NCBI RefSeq assembly: GCF_004216535.1
Contig: NZ_SGWX01000001.1
Location: 1,116,001 to 1,180,000 of the forward strand
DNA length: 64,000 bases
Source of the DNA: Xylanimonas ulmi
GTDB taxonomy: Bacteria; Actinomycetota; Actinomycetes; Actinomycetales; Cellulomonadaceae
Direction: 5' to 3'
The notes beneath the pieces were generated by a model, which did not search any database, was not told the origin of the DNA, and saw only the letters and a program-made list of their open reading frames with translations. The translations under genes and the position numbers were made by a program. Below, piece after piece: positions 34,708 through 43,838 of this stretch; the first letter of the stretch is position 1, and the number at the start of each line of letters is the position of its first letter.

Positions 34708-35784
34708 TCAGACTCCGCGCAACTGGTGGTAGGCGGGGCAGTCGAACGGGTCCCGGGCGGCCAGTCCCACCTCGTTCAGGTAGCGCACGACGATTGCGTA
34801 GGAGCGCATGAGGCTCGTCTCGGTGTAGGGCACCCCATTCGAGGCGCAGTGCGCGCGGACGAGTTCGCGCGCACGGACCAGGTGCGGGCGCGGCATGCTC
34901 GGGAACAGGTGGTGTTCGATCTGAAAGTTGAGGCCGCCCATCAGCACGCTCATGACGTGACCCCCGCGGATATTGCGCGAGGTGAGCACCTGCTTGGAGA
35001 AGAAGTCGATCCGACTGTCGGCGGGGATGATGGCCATGCCCTTGTGGTTGGGCGCGAAGGAGGCGCCCATGTAGACCCCGAAGACGGCGAGCTGGACGCC
35101 GAGGAACGCCGCAGCCAGCCCTGGTGGCAGGAGCCACACCAGCGCTCCGACGTATAGCGTCAGCCGCAGTGCGATCGTGGTGAGCTCTCGCGCTCGCGAG
35201 TGCCGTTCGGCGCGCGCGCCGGTCAGGAGCGAGCGGATCGAGGTCGCGTGCAGGTTGAGGCCCTCAAGGGTCAGCAGCGGGAAGAACGCCCACCCCTGGA
35301 CGCGTTGGAGGGGGCGCAGCCAGCGGCGCTGGGAGCGCGCGCCGTCCACGGTGAACACGAGGGTGTCGTTTTCGATGTCCGGGTCCTTGTCGACCCGGTT
35401 GGGGTTGGCGTGGTGGCGTGAGTGCTTGGCCATCCACCACGAGTAGCTGATTCCGACGACGCCGTTTGCGAGCACGCGCCCGAGCCGGTCGTTGGCCCGC
35501 CCCGAGCTGAGCACCTGGCGGTGCGCCGCCTCGTGTGCGAGGAAGGCGGTCTGGGTCAGCAGCACGCCGAGTGCGGCGGCCAGGAGGAGTTGCCACCACG
35601 AGTCACCGAGGAGGACGACGGAGGCGACCACGCCGCCGAGGGCGAGCGCGAGCACGCCGCCAGTCCAGGCGTAGTAGCCGTGGGCGCGGCGCAGCAGGCC
35701 CATGTCGCGCACCGTTCGCGACAGCGCGGCGTAGGACGTGGTGGAGCGCACCCCGCGGCGGGCGTCCTGTGTGGTCGGGGGCAT
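34708..35784 (-). CDS. Membrane fatty-acid desaturase
   Basis: A 358-residue acyl-lipid/acyl-CoA desaturase with all three histidine boxes: HEAAH, HSRHH and QIEHHLFP. These hold the di-iron centre. Hydrophobic segments flank them (about residues 40-80, 205-245). The C-terminal QIEHH box is the front-end/delta-6-like variant common in actinobacterial desaturases. Start ATG 35784 (GAGG 5 bp upstream) is preferred; ATG 35841 would add 19 residues. A long palindrome upstream is a likely operator. The enzyme adjusts membrane fluidity. Confidence 0.85.
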   Translation of the reverse strand: MPPTTQDARRGVRSTTSYAALSRTVRDMGLLRRAHGYYAWTGGVLALALGGVVASVVLLGDSWWQLLLAAALGVLLTQTAFLAHEAAHRQVLSSGRANDRLGRVLANGVVGISYSWWMAKHSRHHANPNRVDKDPDIENDTLVFTVDGARSQRRWLRPLQRVQGWAFFPLLTLEGLNLHATSIRSLLTGARAERHSRARELTTIALRLTLYVGALVWLLPPGLAAAFLGVQLAVFGVYMGASFAPNHKGMAIIPADSRIDFFSKQVLTSRNIRGGHVMSVLMGGLNFQIEHHLFPSMPRPHLVRARELVRAHCASNGVPYTETSLMRSYAIVVRYLNEVGLAARDPFDCPAYHQLRGV

Positions 35785-35854
35785 CGTGCCTCGCAACTGT
35801 CGGCGTCGACTTCCCAGCCGTGGGAGGGCGGGTGTGCCCATGGTGCGGATACTC

Positions 35855-35880
35855 CGACCCTACGGGACCGTAGGTTCGGC
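35855..35880. promoter_or_regulatory. 26-bp palindrome upstream of the desaturase gene
   Basis: Arms CCGACCCTACGG and CCGTAGGTTCGG around a 2-bp centre; 11 of 12 positions pair. Size and symmetry suit a TetR-type repressor. It lies 70 bp before the desaturase start and 134 bp before the divergent siderophore-interacting protein gene. Confidence 0.55.
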
Positions 35881-35960
35881 CGGGGCGTCGCGGTGTGGAC
35901 GTCCTGCGCAGATCCGGGCGCGCCGTCCGCGTCCACGTGGCGGGCGCCGCGACGCAGCGA

Positions 35961-35979
35961 CGAGGCAAGGCTTACCTAA
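35961..35979. promoter_or_regulatory. DtxR/IdeR-like iron box
   Basis: CGAGGCAAGGCTTACCTAA matches 14 of 19 positions of the TTAGGTTAGGCTAACCTAA consensus (DtxR/IdeR). It lies 35 bp upstream of the siderophore-interacting protein start. Confidence 0.6.
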
Positions 35980-36013
35980 CATCTCCGCCGAGATCTCCGC
36001 TAGGCTCCCGGCC

Positions 36014-36847
36014 ATGCCTTGCGCCACGGAGCTCACGAACACCACAGGCCACGTCACCCGCGCCCGGATCGAGCCGGTCGGACGCCGCTTGCTGACCGTC
36101 GTCCGGGTCGAGGACGTCACCCCGCACTACCGGCGCATCGTGTTGGGCGGCCCAGAGGTGGAGGGCTTCTCCTTCGCACGCTTCGCGTGCGGCGACCACG
36201 TCAAGGTCGTGGTCCCTGACGAGGCGACCGGCGACATCGTGCTTCCGCAGCCGACGCCGCAGGGACCCCGCCTGCCCGACGGCTCGCGCCCGGTCATGCG
36301 CGACTACACCGTGCGCGCGTGGGACGGCGAGCGGTGCGAGCTGACGCTCGACTTCGTCGTCCACGAGCACGGTCCGGCGGGGCGCTGGGCGGCCCGAGCC
36401 GCCGCCGGCGATCGCATCGGCGTGCTCGGACCGCGCGGACACGTGCTGTTCCCGCAGAATTACCCTGTCTACCTCGCGGTGGGCGACGCGACGGCACTGC
36501 CCGCGATCGCGCGTCTGCTCGAGGAGCTTCCCGAGGGCGCACGAGCGGTGGCGTTCGTCGCGGTCGCCGACGGCGAGGAGCAGGACCTCGCGGTGCGCGC
36601 CGGGTCCGAGTTGACCTGGGTTCCTCAGGCGTCCGGGGCGCTCGAGGCGGCGGTGCGCTCCTGGCGGGCCCCGCACGACGGCGACTGGTTCGCGTTCGCC
36701 GCCGGCGAGGCCGGGGTGATGACCGCGATCCGCCGCTACCTGCGACACGAGGTCGGGCTGCCCAAGGAGCAGGTCGACGTCGACGGCTACTGGAAGGCGG
36801 GTGTGGCGGGCCTCGACCACCACACGGTGACCGTCGGGGACGACTGA
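36014..36847 (+). CDS. Siderophore-interacting protein (FAD-dependent ferric-siderophore reductase)
   Basis: A 277-residue cytoplasmic flavoprotein starting at ATG 36014; the frame is open upstream but overlaps regulatory DNA. The FAD domain has MRDYTVRAWD (RxYT/S-type motif, about residues 96-105) and HGPAGRWA. The NAD(P)H-like domain has YLAVGDATALPAIARLLEEL (about 154-173), typical of the SIP family. A C-terminal WKAGVAGLDHH completes the family pattern. It would reduce ferric siderophores to release iron. The DtxR-like box upstream predicts induction on iron starvation. Confidence 0.9.
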   Translation: MPCATELTNTTGHVTRARIEPVGRRLLTVVRVEDVTPHYRRIVLGGPEVEGFSFARFACGDHVKVVVPDEATGDIVLPQPTPQGPRLPDGSRPVMRDYTVRAWDGERCELTLDFVVHEHGPAGRWAARAAAGDRIGVLGPRGHVLFPQNYPVYLAVGDATALPAIARLLEELPEGARAVAFVAVADGEEQDLAVRAGSELTWVPQASGALEAAVRSWRAPHDGDWFAFAAGEAGVMTAIRRYLRHEVGLPKEQVDVDGYWKAGVAGLDHHTVTVGDD

Positions 36848-36856
36848 GAGGTGGTC

Positions 36857-36887
36857 GGTCCGGGTCCGCCCCGAAGGGCGGTCCGGG
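36857..36887. terminator. Terminator hairpin between convergent SIP and cupin genes
   Basis: Arms GGTCCGCCC and GGGCGGTCC with loop CGAA; one T-T mismatch in a 9-bp stem. Confidence 0.55.
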
Positions 36888-36904
36888 CGCGCCAGCCCTA
36901 CGGG

Positions 36905-37342
36905 CTAGTCGACGAAGTCGATCTCGATGTCGGCGACGTCCTGGTCCCGCAGGTTGACCACGATGTTGTCCGGGTTGCGCGTCGTCATCCAGATGAGCTC
37001 CTTGGTGTGGCTGAGGTTGCCCTCGATGTGCGGCACGAACGGGGGCACGTAGACGAAGTCACCTTCCTCCAGGTAGACGATCTGCTCGTATCGCTCGCCG
37101 AAGCGGATGAAGCCCTGGCCTTGGAACACGTAGCCGCCCGTTTCGGCCTCACCGTGATGGTGCGGGTCGGACACCTCGCCCGGACCCGTGTAGACCTTGC
37201 CGAACCAGAGGTCCTTCACCTCCGTGTTCTCTTTGCTGACCCCGGAGACGCGGCGGGCGTTCGCGGTCTGGCCGGGCGCCTCGGGGAGCGCGTCGCGGCG
37301 CTGGACGGAGAGACGCTTCAGGGTGGTCGGTGCGTTCGTCAT
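36905..37342 (-). CDS. Cupin-domain protein of the catabolic cluster
   Basis: A 145-residue single-domain cupin. Metal-binding motif one is SDPHHHGEAETGGYVFQG with two to three His and a Glu, and motif two is VYVPPFVPHIEGN with the last His. The start is ATG 37342. Many such cupins are dioxygenases or metal-dependent isomerases, but the substrate is not readable from sequence. It lies 62 bp downstream of the oxidoreductase pair in the same orientation, so it probably acts in the same pathway. Confidence 0.75.
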   Translation of the reverse strand: MTNAPTTLKRLSVQRRDALPEAPGQTANARRVSGVSKENTEVKDLWFGKVYTGPGEVSDPHHHGEAETGGYVFQGQGFIRFGERYEQIVYLEEGDFVYVPPFVPHIEGNLSHTKELIWMTTRNPDNIVVNLRDQDVADIEIDFVD

Positions 37343-37404
37343 GGTGTCGGTCCTCTCTCGGTGAGTCGTGCGTGGTGCGCTATCCATGGGGGAGCGCGGT
37401 CGGA

Positions 37405-39057
37405 TCAGCGTGCGGGGCTGGCGAGGGCGGTGGGCGCGGCGAGCTCGGCGCACGCTCGTCGCAAGGTGGCGCCGTCCTCGTCGGCCAGCGCAGCCTCGCG
37501 CAGGCGGGCGAGAGTCGCCGCCGCGTCGTCGCGACCCAGAAGGGCGTCAGCCTGTTCCAGGAGGGTGGTGAAGCTCTCGCGGCCGTGTTGATGGGTGGCG
37601 CCATAGCCCTTGAGCACCCGCTGGCACCCGACGATCTCGCGGGCGAGTTCGACGTCGGTCGCGGCTGCGGCCAGCAGCTGGTCGAGCCACGCGTCGATGG
37701 CCTCCTGCTCACGGACGAAGCGCAACGAACGTGGCCGCAGCGGGCGGAACATCGCTATGGCCCACAGCGCAGTGAAGCCGACGAGGCCCGTGGTGTTGAC
37801 CACCATGCCGTTGTGCGTCAGCTTGCCGACGAGTTGTGCGAACCACGTCGAGCGCGCCACTCGGCGCCCGAGCCCGGCTGGCAACGTGTCGGCGATCTCC
37901 TCGAGTTGCGGGTGAAGGTATTCACGCACGTTCAGGAGTTGGCCGGGGGCGGCCTTCGCCTCCGCGCGAACCCCGTCGAGCCGGCGACGACGGATCTTCT
38001 GCAGCGCGACCTGGATGGTGTCCTGGTAGCACATCCACAGCGCGATGTGGCGGGCTGCCTCGGTGGTCAGTCTCGCTGCCTCGTCCGCCGTGTCGAACGC
38101 GGCGACTCGGGCGACGCGGTCGAGGTAGGAGTCGGCGTACGCCGGGCCTTGATACGTCGCGGTGCGGACCACCCCGTGCAAGAGCATCGACCGAGCGGGC
38201 GCCGGGAAGTGGTCGGCGACGCGGGCGGCGTGGCGCCGCAGCGCCGGGCCGACGAGCGACGCGGGATCGCTGATCGCGAGCTGTTCGCGCCGCGCCTGCG
38301 CCGCCGCGGCCGCCTCCTCGGCGGGGTCGATCGGCCGGCGCAGGCCGATGGCGACCGGCACAGGTCCGTTGCCTGTCGGCGCCGGCGTGCGCAGCGGCTG
38401 CGGCGCTGGCTGTTGGGCCGCGTCGAATCCTGAGGCGAACGCGGCGAGCGAGGCGCCCACGCCCTTGCCGCTGGCGCGGATCGCGTCCTCGAACGCGCTG
38501 CGCTCGAAGGGCAGCGTCGCCGAGCCTGCGAGCGCCCCGAAGAGCGAGGCGCTGATCACGCTGCCCGAGCGCAGCGCGAGGTCCATGAAGTCGGCGCCGA
38601 TGAAGCGCCGCGATCCGAGATGTGCCGCCTCAAGAAGTGTGTTGCTGTCCACGCGTCCGTCACCCAGTGCGAGCCTCTCGTCCATCGAGTAGACCCGGTT
38701 GGTCGACGCGATGAGCGTGGTGCGGTCCGGCGTCGAGAAGCCACGCTGGATTGCGCGACCGGCCTCCATCAGCTCCGAGGCGATGACGACGTCGACCTCT
38801 CCGGGCGTCGGGAAGAGGCTCAGCACGGGCTCGGAGCGCGTGTTGTCTGTGCGGGCGTGTCCCGGCGGGTAGAGCTCGACGTAGTACACGGTCGCTCCGG
38901 TGCGCTGGGCGACGCCGGCGACCGAAGTGTTCTGTGCGTGGTGGCCCGCCTGCTCGCCGACTGCGACGATCCAGTCGGCGAGGACTCCGCCGCCCTCGCC
39001 GCCCATGGCGAGGATCGCGATCGTGATGGGCCGTTGGCCCGATCCCCAACTGCTCAT
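37405..39057 (-). CDS. Indolepyruvate-type oxidoreductase, beta/gamma subunit with C-terminal extension
   Basis: A 550-residue protein; ATG overlaps the large-subunit stop (ATGA). Residues about 10-190 form the pyruvate:ferredoxin oxidoreductase gamma domain (AILAMGGEGGGVLADWIVAV, AQRTGATVYYVELYPPGHAR, DVVIASELMEAGRAIQRGFS). The rest (about 270-530) is the helical extension (DUF6537-like) found in fused arylpyruvate oxidoreductases. With its partner it would oxidatively decarboxylate an arylpyruvate such as indolepyruvate to the aryl-acetyl-CoA, passing electrons to ferredoxin. Confidence 0.8.
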   Translation of the reverse strand: MSSWGSGQRPITIAILAMGGEGGGVLADWIVAVGEQAGHHAQNTSVAGVAQRTGATVYYVELYPPGHARTDNTRSEPVLSLFPTPGEVDVVIASELMEAGRAIQRGFSTPDRTTLIASTNRVYSMDERLALGDGRVDSNTLLEAAHLGSRRFIGADFMDLALRSGSVISASLFGALAGSATLPFERSAFEDAIRASGKGVGASLAAFASGFDAAQQPAPQPLRTPAPTGNGPVPVAIGLRRPIDPAEEAAAAAQARREQLAISDPASLVGPALRRHAARVADHFPAPARSMLLHGVVRTATYQGPAYADSYLDRVARVAAFDTADEAARLTTEAARHIALWMCYQDTIQVALQKIRRRRLDGVRAEAKAAPGQLLNVREYLHPQLEEIADTLPAGLGRRVARSTWFAQLVGKLTHNGMVVNTTGLVGFTALWAIAMFRPLRPRSLRFVREQEAIDAWLDQLLAAAATDVELAREIVGCQRVLKGYGATHQHGRESFTTLLEQADALLGRDDAAATLARLREAALADEDGATLRRACAELAAPTALASPAR

Positions 39058-41231
39058 GCGGGCACCTCCATGGCTTCGAATCGTGCGGCGCGGCGTTCCA
39101 CACCCGAGGAGAGGACGGCGATCCAGCCCCGGCGCAGCCGCGCGAGCGCCTTGTCGCGCCAGTGGGGGTTGTAGACCAGGTCGCTGCGGTAGAACGACGG
39201 GCACAGCGCGGCAGCGTGCGCGTTGGCGCCGCAGGTGCCGCATCCGACACACGAGTCGAGCACCGTCGCGACCGGATCGGTCCGCATCGGATCAGGGTTC
39301 GCCTTGATGGTGAGCGAGGGACAGCCGGAGACACGGATGCAGGCGTGGTCACCTGTGCACGTGTCGGCGTCGACGCCGAAGCGCTCCTTGACGGCGCGCT
39401 TGCCGTCCCGAATGGCCTGCGCCTTGAGCGGACGCTCGCGCCGCTGCCGGTTCAGCGAGCACTCGCTCTGCGCGATGATCACCTTGGGCCCGGGCTCCTT
39501 GGTCGTCAACGCCTTGACGAACAGGTCCCGAAGCTCGCCGATTCGATAGGTGTTCTTGACGGTTCTCGCCCAGGTGACGCCGACGCCTCGGACCGCCTTC
39601 TCAATGGGGTGCTTGGTCGACCGCAGGGGACTGTCGTTCCGGGACGAGAGGATGTCCTGCCCGCCGGTCGCCGCGGAATAGGCGTTGTCGACGACGAGGA
39701 GGAGCTGGTCGCTCTGGTTGAAGACGGCGTTGCCGACGCCGCTGGTCAGACCGTTGTGCCAGAAGCCGCCGTCGCCCATCACGGCGATCGTTCGTCGGTC
39801 GGCGCCCTTCGGGCTCAAGGCTGCGGCGCCCGCAGAACCGAGGCCGTAGCCCATGGTGGTGGCGCCGAGGTTGAACGGCTCGTTGATCGCGAACAGGTGG
39901 CAGCCGATGTCGGCGCTGACGTGGTGCTGTTTCCCGGTCTCCCGCTCGGCGAGTTTGAGCGCCGAGAAGATCGGTCGCTCAGGGCAGCCGGTGCACAGGC
40001 CGGGCGGGCGTGTGCGGACCACGGAGGGGTCCACTCGTGGCGCGAACGGGCTGCGGGGGTCGCCCACGGGCAGCAGCAGCGCCGGCTTGGCGGCGGCCGC
40101 GTCGGGCAGGTACCTGCTGAGAAAGGCGTGCAGGCCGCGCGTCACCTCGGTCGCGGTGTACTCACCCGCGACGGGCAGAAGGTCCTTGCCGTGCAACGCC
40201 ACATCGGACGCGGCGCGCCGCAAGATGGTGTTGAGGTTCTGCTCGATGTAGTCGGGCTGGCCCTCCTCGACCAGCAGCACGGCGCGCTTGTCCTTGACGA
40301 AGTCAAGGATCTCGGCGTCCACGACCGGATAGGTGACGTTCATGACGTAGGTCGGGATCCGGGTGTTGCCATAGGCGTCCGAGACGCCGAGCAACTCCAT
40401 CGCACGGTTGAGGGTGTTGTAGACGCCGCCCTGGACAATGACGCCGACGTCGGCGGCTCCCGCGCCGAGCACCTCGTTGAGGCCGTGGTTCGTGATGTAC
40501 TCGACGGCGGCCGGCCAGCGTTCCTCGACCTTCTCCCGCTCGTGGACGAAGCTCGCGGGCGGCAGCACGATCCGATCGACCTGGCGCGAGGGGTTCTCCG
40601 CCGCGTCCTTGACCGTCATCGGCGGGCGTACATTGTCCTTCGCGGTGAAGCTGCCATGCAGGTGGCACGAGCGCAGGCGCAGTTGCAGCATCACCGGAGT
40701 TGAGCTCGCCTCGGACAGCTCGAAGCCCGCTTCGACCGCGTTGACGATCGCGGCGACATTGGGGCGGGGGTCGAGGAGCCACATCTGGGATTTCATCGCG
40801 AAGGCGTGCGAGCGCTCCTGCATGATGCTGGATCCCTCGCCGTAGTCCTCGCCGACGATGATCAGGGCGCCACCCTGGACCCCGCCGCTCGCGAGGTTCG
40901 CCAGAGCGTCGGAGGCGACATTCGTGCCCACGGTCGACTTGAACGTGATGGCGCCCCGCAACGGGTAGTTCACCGATGCTGCGAGCATGGCGGCAGCCGT
41001 CGCCTCCGACGCGCTGTTCTCGAAGTAGACCCCCAACTCCTCCAGGATCTCGTGCGCGTCCCCGAGCACGTCCATCAGGTGAGAGATCGGGGCGCCCTGG
41101 TATCCGCCCACGTAGGCGACTCCTGACTGAAGCAGCGCCTTCGTCACGGCGAGGATTCCCTCGCCCGAGACGGTGCTCCCCTCGCCCGCCCGGAGCTTGC
41201 GCACCTCGTGCGCGAATGAACGTTCGGCCAT
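39054..41231 (-). CDS. Indolepyruvate-type ferredoxin oxidoreductase, large (alpha) subunit
   Basis: A 725-residue subunit. The N-terminal pyrimidine-binding/transketolase-like part has GEGILAVTKALLQSGVAYVG and SEATAAAMLAASVNYPLRGA. The thiamine-diphosphate motif is VMGDGGFWHNGLTSGVGNAV. Further motifs are CTGCPERP and a C-terminal ferredoxin-like part with CTGDHACIRVSGCP and CVGCGTCG for iron-sulphur clusters. The architecture matches IorA. Substrate could be indolepyruvate, phenylpyruvate or a related arylpyruvate; the neighbouring isatin-hydrolase-like and aminobenzoyl-CoA genes favour an indolic one. Confidence 0.85.
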   Translation of the reverse strand: MAERSFAHEVRKLRAGEGSTVSGEGILAVTKALLQSGVAYVGGYQGAPISHLMDVLGDAHEILEELGVYFENSASEATAAAMLAASVNYPLRGAITFKSTVGTNVASDALANLASGGVQGGALIIVGEDYGEGSSIMQERSHAFAMKSQMWLLDPRPNVAAIVNAVEAGFELSEASSTPVMLQLRLRSCHLHGSFTAKDNVRPPMTVKDAAENPSRQVDRIVLPPASFVHEREKVEERWPAAVEYITNHGLNEVLGAGAADVGVIVQGGVYNTLNRAMELLGVSDAYGNTRIPTYVMNVTYPVVDAEILDFVKDKRAVLLVEEGQPDYIEQNLNTILRRAASDVALHGKDLLPVAGEYTATEVTRGLHAFLSRYLPDAAAAKPALLLPVGDPRSPFAPRVDPSVVRTRPPGLCTGCPERPIFSALKLAERETGKQHHVSADIGCHLFAINEPFNLGATTMGYGLGSAGAAALSPKGADRRTIAVMGDGGFWHNGLTSGVGNAVFNQSDQLLLVVDNAYSAATGGQDILSSRNDSPLRSTKHPIEKAVRGVGVTWARTVKNTYRIGELRDLFVKALTTKEPGPKVIIAQSECSLNRQRRERPLKAQAIRDGKRAVKERFGVDADTCTGDHACIRVSGCPSLTIKANPDPMRTDPVATVLDSCVGCGTCGANAHAAALCPSFYRSDLVYNPHWRDKALARLRRGWIAVLSSGVERRAARFEAMEVPA

Positions 41232-41286
41232 CGGCCTTGCTCCTTACCTGATCGCGACTGGTCGTGTGGGTTGAGCTCGCGACGGG

Positions 41287-42057
41287 TCAGGCCGAGACGA
41301 ACGCCAGTGCTCGGGCCGGCGAGCCGGTTCCGCCGACGATCGGCAGCGGTGCGGCGACGATCACGGCGCCTGTCGCCGGCAGCCGATCCAGGTTCTGCAG
41401 CTGGGTGAGGCCGAACTTGTTGGCGCCCAAGAGGTAGTGGTGCGCGGGGAACGGCGGCTCCATCCCGCCAGCCTGTCCCGCGTCGATGCCGACCGTCTCA
41501 ACCGCGAGGCCGGTGATGGGCGAGGCGGCCAGCCACCGCGCGGCGGCGGGGGAGACGCCCGGGGTGTGCGGACCGGCGTCGTCGGCGTTGGCGAAGGCGT
41601 CGGCGTCCTGGTTGAACGCGCTCCAGCCGGTGCGGAGCACCAGCCAGGCGCCCTCGGGGAGAGGGCCGTGCTCGGCAGTGTGCTTGTCGAGGTGCACCGG
41701 CTCGAGGAGGAAGTCCGGGTTCTCGGCCACCTCGTCGCGCACATCGAGCACGACCGCGGGGCCGACCAGGCGCGAGGGCTCGATCGCGTCGACCGAGAGC
41801 CCGTCGCGGCCGGTTGCCCAGTGCACGGGCGCGTCGAGGTGGGTGCCCGTGTGCTCACCTGTGTGGATGTTGTTCCATCCCCACGCGGGACCCCTCTCGT
41901 CGAAGTCGCTGACGGCCTCCAGCGAGAGCGGGATCGTGTTCGCGAAGGGGGCTGGCAGACGCAGGACCGGGGTCTGGGGGGACAGCGGTGCGGTGAGATC
42001 GACGATCTCGACCTCTCCCGACGACAGACCGGCCAGCAGGGCTTCGATGACAGACAT
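41287..42057 (-). CDS. Cyclase-family metal hydrolase (isatin hydrolase/kynurenine formamidase-like)
   Basis: A 256-residue hydrolase with the Mn/Zn motif HTGEHTGTHLDAPVHW (HxGTHxDxPxH) at about residues 66-81. The family pattern GAWLVLRTGWSAF follows, then EPPFPAHHYLLGANKFG near the end. Families with this fold open amide rings or formamides: isatin to isatinate, N-formylkynurenine to kynurenine, or cyclic amides generally. First gene of the leftward group that continues to the oxidoreductase and cupin. Isatin hydrolase is attractive given the aminobenzoyl-CoA enzyme nearby, but homology alone does not settle it. Confidence 0.8.
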   Translation of the reverse strand: MSVIEALLAGLSSGEVEIVDLTAPLSPQTPVLRLPAPFANTIPLSLEAVSDFDERGPAWGWNNIHTGEHTGTHLDAPVHWATGRDGLSVDAIEPSRLVGPAVVLDVRDEVAENPDFLLEPVHLDKHTAEHGPLPEGAWLVLRTGWSAFNQDADAFANADDAGPHTPGVSPAAARWLAASPITGLAVETVGIDAGQAGGMEPPFPAHHYLLGANKFGLTQLQNLDRLPATGAVIVAAPLPIVGGTGSPARALAFVSA

Positions 42058-42193
42058 GGGTGCAGCCTTTCGGTGAGCGGAGCGTGAGCGCGATCACGTA
42101 TTGGCGTCAGAACCTAGGTCTCCCGGACGCGATCGGCTATCCGCTGGGCGCATCGATGAGCCGGATCGCGCGGTGGGCTCGCCGTCACTCCTG

Positions 42194-43165
42194 TCAGCGC
42201 GAGCGGCCGAGGGTCTCGCTGGGCGACTCGCCGAACGCCGCACGGTAGTCGGCTGAGAATCGCCCGAGGTGCCCCACCCCCCAGCGGTGCGCGGCCTGCG
42301 CGACGGACTGCGCGCTGCCGTCGATGAGGCACTCCCGGACGCGCTGCAGCCGGGCGTGGCGCATGTGAGCCATCGGTGTGGTGCCGAGATGGGTTCGAAA
42401 GCCCTCCTGGAGCGTTCGCACGGACACTCCCACCGTCTCGGCGATATCGGGGGTGCGCAGCGGCTCGGCGCAGTGATCCTCGATCAGGCGGGCCGCACGG
42501 CGGATGATCCGACCGGAGGCCATGGCGCCGGCCGGCGCAGTTCGGCCCGCTTCGGCGAGTGATGCGATGAGCCCGTCGACGACTGCGAGCTGGAGCGCGC
42601 GGGTCGTGACGGGGGAGCGGCTCAGCCCGTCGTCGCGGTCGAGGTCGCTCACGACGAGGCTGACAAGGCTGCGCCAGGTGCGGCCAGCGCCGCTGCCTGT
42701 GTCGAACACGCTCGCCGACCAGCGTGGCAGCGCCGTCCCGCACGCCGCCGCGACCGCAAGTCGCTCGTGCAGCAACGGCGTCGCGATGCGGACCATGAGG
42801 CGGGGATTGCCCGCGGAGTAGCGCATACGGACGGTCTCTCCCGGCGCCGTGACGACGGCGCTGCGCGCGGTGGCCTTGACGGCGCGCACTCCCGTCTGGA
42901 CCACCGTCAAGCCTGCGAGGGGGAGTTGCACCAAGCAGAACCCCAGGTGCTCGGCGGTGACCTCGACCTCGGTTCCGTAGTCGATGTAGTGCAGGCTGAC
43001 CTGGTCGAGCCCTGCCGCGTTGTGCTGAGCCTGGAACGCCCCCGGATCGCGAAGCGCGGTCAGGCGATGCGGGGCCAATGACGCGGCGACCGAGGCGCGA
43101 GCGTCATCGAGGTCTGTGGTTCGCAGCAGTCCGTGCGATCCGAGCGGTGTCGCGACTCTCGCCAT
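42194..43165 (-). CDS. AraC-family regulator of the catabolic cluster
   Basis: A 323-residue regulator from ATG 43165 behind AAGGAGG; the open frame upstream is not coding. N-terminal AraC-binding-like domain (about residues 20-190). C-terminal double helix-turn-helix (about 220-320) with LRTPDIAETVGVSVRTLQEG and the second-motif region AQAAHRWGVGHLGRFSADYR. This type (AraC_binding_2) is common in regulators of aromatic catabolism. It is divergent from the flavin reductase/monooxygenase pair and upstream of the leftward cyclase group, so it could control both. Confidence 0.82.
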   Translation of the reverse strand: MARVATPLGSHGLLRTTDLDDARASVAASLAPHRLTALRDPGAFQAQHNAAGLDQVSLHYIDYGTEVEVTAEHLGFCLVQLPLAGLTVVQTGVRAVKATARSAVVTAPGETVRMRYSAGNPRLMVRIATPLLHERLAVAAACGTALPRWSASVFDTGSGAGRTWRSLVSLVVSDLDRDDGLSRSPVTTRALQLAVVDGLIASLAEAGRTAPAGAMASGRIIRRAARLIEDHCAEPLRTPDIAETVGVSVRTLQEGFRTHLGTTPMAHMRHARLQRVRECLIDGSAQSVAQAAHRWGVGHLGRFSADYRAAFGESPSETLGRSR

Positions 43166-43325
43166 GGTGCCTCCTTGGTCGACTTCGGCACGTCTCTGGC
43201 CACTCCTCGCCGGCGTGTCGGCGAGGCGACGATCGTCACGATACTGCAAGGTCTGCGCGTGCTGGACAGGCCGCGACTCTCGACGGATAGCCCGGGGCGG
43301 GCAGTCGAGTCGAATATCTGGATCC

Positions 43326-43802
43326 ATGAGTTGTGTGACACCCGCCACAATCGAGGTGACGCCCGCGACACTTCGTGGCCAGTTGGCCCGTTGGCCCACG
43401 GGCGTCGCGATCATCACGGCCAATGGCCTCAGCCGCCCGCTCGGAAAGACCGTCAACAGTTTCCACTCAGCGTCACTTGAGCCGGCGATGGTCGGCTGGT
43501 GCATCGACAAGAAGTCGAGTCGGTTTGACGAGTGGGTCGCGGTGACCGGGTATGTCGTCCATGTGATGGCGAGCCATCAGGCCGAGCTCGTCTCGCGGTT
43601 CGCAGCGTCGAGGTCCGATCGGTTCGACGGAGTCGAGACGACACCCGGGCTCGACGGCATCCCCATGCTGACGGGCGAGGTTCCGCTGCGACTCGAATGC
43701 CGGGTCGCCGGGACCTTCGACGTCGGAGACCACGTCTACCTGATCGGCCAGGTCGTCACGATGGCCGCCACCGCGCACGTCCCCATGACCCTGCAGCGTT
43801 GA
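43326..43802 (+). CDS. Flavin reductase (RutF/HpaC-like)
   Basis: A 158-residue flavin:NAD(P)H reductase-like split-barrel protein. Residues about 20-60 (WPTGVAIITANGLSRPLGKT, VNSFHSASLEPAMVGWCIDK) follow the family pattern. FDVGDHVYLIGQVV replaces the usual GDHxxxxGxV with a good match. It should supply reduced FMN to the monooxygenase encoded 36 bp downstream. The ribosome site is weak. It is transcribed divergently from the AraC regulator. Confidence 0.82.
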   Translation: MSCVTPATIEVTPATLRGQLARWPTGVAIITANGLSRPLGKTVNSFHSASLEPAMVGWCIDKKSSRFDEWVAVTGYVVHVMASHQAELVSRFAASRSDRFDGVETTPGLDGIPMLTGEVPLRLECRVAGTFDVGDHVYLIGQVVTMAATAHVPMTLQR

Positions 43803-43838
43803 CCTTTCGCTCTCGAACCAACATCTGGAGGCACCCTC

